In this document: positions 62,874 to 64,000 of the stretch, piece by piece | Layout of the letters: each line of letters opens with the position of its first letter | Numbering within the stretch: position 1 is the stretch's first letter | Source of the DNA: Chitinolyticbacter meiyuanensis | Lineage (GTDB): Bacteria; Pseudomonadota; Gammaproteobacteria; Burkholderiales; Chitinibacteraceae | Direction of reading: 5' to 3' | Assembly (NCBI RefSeq): GCF_008033135.1 | Contig: NZ_CP041335.1 | Location: 2,299,925 to 2,363,924, forward strand | DNA length: 64,000 bases | Program-made: the position numbers and the translations under genes | The notes under the pieces: generated by a model | The model's input: only the letters and a program-made list of their open reading frames with translations | Databases searched by the model: none | Told to the model about the DNA's origin: nothing

Positions 62874-63493
62874 TCCCATCGCTCGGCAGCGCGCAGGACT
62901 GGTGCGATTGGCTGACTGCCAAGCTGGAAGCAGCGCCGCGTTTCGATCAGGCGGACTGGCATGGCCTCAGTGCGGCTACGCCGGCTGCAGTGTTGATCGC
63001 CGTTGTGCCGCACGAGGCGGGTGCCAAGGTGATCTTCACCGAACGCGCCGCCCATCTGGCGCAGCATGCCGGGCAGATCAGCTTTCCCGGCGGCCGGATG
63101 GAAGCGGATGACGTTGATGCCGCAGCGGCTGCCTTGCGTGAGGCGAACGAAGAAATCGGCCTGCCCTTGGCGTCGGCCACCGTGGTCGGCCAGCTTGGCG
63201 CTTATGTGACCATCAGTGGCTATCGCGTCACCCCGGTGGTGGCAGTGGTGGAGCCGGGGGTCGAGTACGTGAGCGATCCGGGCGAGGTCGCGGCGGTGTT
63301 CGAGCTGCCAATGGCCTGGTTGATGCAACCGGCGCGCTACGAGCGCCGCCTGATTGAGCGTGGCGGGGTACGCGGCGCTTCGCACTTCATCGAGTGCGAG
63401 GGGCGCACCGTGTGGGGTGCGACTGCCGGGATGCTGCTGATGCTGGCGACCGCGCTCGGCGCCACCGGTTCGCCACGCGATCTGGCCAGCTGA
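62870..63493 (+). CDS. Nudix CoA pyrophosphatase (NudL-like)
   Basis: A 207-residue Nudix hydrolase of the CoA diphosphatase (UPF0035) group, cutting CoA to 4'-phosphopantetheine and 3',5'-ADP. It has HLAQHAGQISFPGGRME, the group's approach to the Nudix box, then REANEEIGL completing it (about residues 74-98); as in NudL the first glutamate of the generic box is absent. It is translationally coupled to the channel gene upstream. Confidence 0.92.
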   Translation: MIPSLGSAQDWCDWLTAKLEAAPRFDQADWHGLSAATPAAVLIAVVPHEAGAKVIFTERAAHLAQHAGQISFPGGRMEADDVDAAAAALREANEEIGLPLASATVVGQLGAYVTISGYRVTPVVAVVEPGVEYVSDPGEVAAVFELPMAWLMQPARYERRLIERGGVRGASHFIECEGRTVWGATAGMLLMLATALGATGSPRDLAS

Positions 63494-63511
63494 GTCGGAA
63501 AAAAAGCAAAG

Positions 63512-63536
63512 AAAAACGGCGCCCGAAGGCGCCGTT
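63512..63536 (-). terminator. rho-independent terminator of the binding-protein gene
   Basis: On the minus strand a 9-bp stem AACGGCGCC / GGCGCCGTT with a TTCG tetraloop, then T residues (plus A run 63512-63516, with a second A run at 63499-63505). Confidence 0.9.
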
Positions 63537-63556
63537 CTGCGTTGGTCCGCCCGGAT

Positions 63557-64000
63557 TTACTGGGCTGCGCCGCCGCCTACGACTTCCAGCACTTCCCACT
63601 TGCCGCCCTTGACGGTGTAGATCGTGATGGCGCCGTTCTTCACGTCACCCTTCTCGTCGAAGTTGATCTTGCCAGTGACGCCTTGGTAGTCGGTCTTCGC
63701 CAGTTCCGGCAGGTACTTGGCCGGATCGGTCGAGCCTGCCTTCTTCATGGCTTCGACCAGCACCTTGACCGCGTCATAGCAGTACGGTGCGTAGAGCTGG
63801 ACTTCCACGCCGAACTTTTCCTTGAACTTGCTCAGGAATTCCTTGCCGCCCGGCATGTCTTCCTTGGCTTGGCCCGGGCTCGACGAGATCTGGCCTTCGG
63901 CATCGGGACCGGCCAGCTTGATGAATTCCGGCGTCTGGGTGCCGTCACCGCCCATCACCTTGGCGGCGATGCCCAGCTTCTTGGCCTGCTTCTTCAGCGG
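63557..64000 (-). CDS. branched-chain amino-acid ABC transporter binding protein, C-terminal part
   Basis: This is the last 147 codons of a periplasmic binding protein of the LivK/LivJ type; the N-terminal part lies beyond the window end. The visible region has GGDGTQTPEFIKLAGPDAEG, PYCYDAVKVLVEAMKKAGS, and the closing ITIYTVKGGKWEV strand pair of this family. It binds leucine, isoleucine, valine or a related solute for an ABC importer, whose other genes are not in view. A strong terminator follows. Confidence 0.93.
   Translation of the reverse strand, partial: PLKKQAKKLGIAAKVMGGDGTQTPEFIKLAGPDAEGQISSSPGQAKEDMPGGKEFLSKFKEKFGVEVQLYAPYCYDAVKVLVEAMKKAGSTDPAKYLPELAKTDYQGVTGKINFDEKGDVKNGAITIYTVKGGKWEVLEVVGGGAAQ

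Overview
This is a chromosomal window of high GC (low sixties percent by eye) from a Gram-negative betaproteobacterium. The closest fit is a member of the Neisseriales of the Chitinibacteraceae/Chromobacteriaceae type. The evidence is the lipid A/outer-membrane gene cluster, a succinylase-type lysine pathway (dapC-dapD), MotAB flagellar motor genes, an ImuA-ImuB-DnaE2 mutagenesis cassette, a DUF1631 protein, and the overall gene order. Genus and family are inference. I see no rRNA, tRNA, insertion sequence, prophage or CRISPR array.

Layout. 1-4.6 kb: thiolase 3' end, a chalcone-isomerase-like exported protein, an AT-rich island holding a 30-residue gene with its own promoter and terminator, a histone-deacetylase-family enzyme with an MscS-like channel, a lipoprotein SGNH esterase and a GIY-YIG protein. 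4.6-17.5 kb: prfB-lysS, a 180-kDa-type NAD-glutamate dehydrogenase, a DUF1631 protein, dapC-dapD and msrA. 17.7-25.6 kb: an Smr protein, a two-component system divergent from a lone solute-binding protein, a carbonic anhydrase/SulP pair, a VanZ-like protein and trxB. 25.8-29.3 kb: crcB, then a four-gene MCE/Mla-like lipid-transport operon whose ATPase subunit has lost every catalytic motif. 29.4-43.6 kb: the conserved essential run rpsB-tsf-pyrH-frr-uppS-cdsA-dxr-rseP-bamA-skp-lpxD-fabZ-lpxA-lpxB-rnhB, joining translation, isoprenoid/phospholipid synthesis, outer-membrane assembly and lipid A synthesis. 43.7-47.7 kb: motAB, a membrane-anchored methyltransferase and an HDOD-GAF protein. 47.7-52.8 kb: imuA-imuB-dnaE2 behind a long palindromic operator with a GAAC-N4-GTTC core. 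52.9-58.5 kb: a DUF1615 lipoprotein, a sensor kinase, and an operon of an unrecognised 360-aa protein, a [2Fe-2S] ferredoxin, an alpha/beta hydrolase and a CbiM-like membrane protein. 58.7-64 kb: a candidate small RNA, acyP, a 44-residue DUF3096 protein, metG, an orphan Hpt protein, a TRIC-type channel, a Nudix CoA pyrophosphatase and the C-terminal part of a branched-chain amino-acid binding protein.

Most of the window is ordinary housekeeping sequence. The least ordinary parts are the pseudo-ATPase in the MCE operon (26932-27531), the AT-rich island with repeated GTAG-N5-CTAC elements and a 30-aa gene (1313-1660), the candidate sRNA with an anti-Shine-Dalgarno loop (58744-58831), the imu operator (52842-52867), and the AT-rich insertion inside metG (about 60235-60370). 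Several promoters on the minus strand carry a perfect TATAAT about 20-30 nt before the start codon. All calls rest on reading the sequence and on recalled family knowledge; no database search was run.
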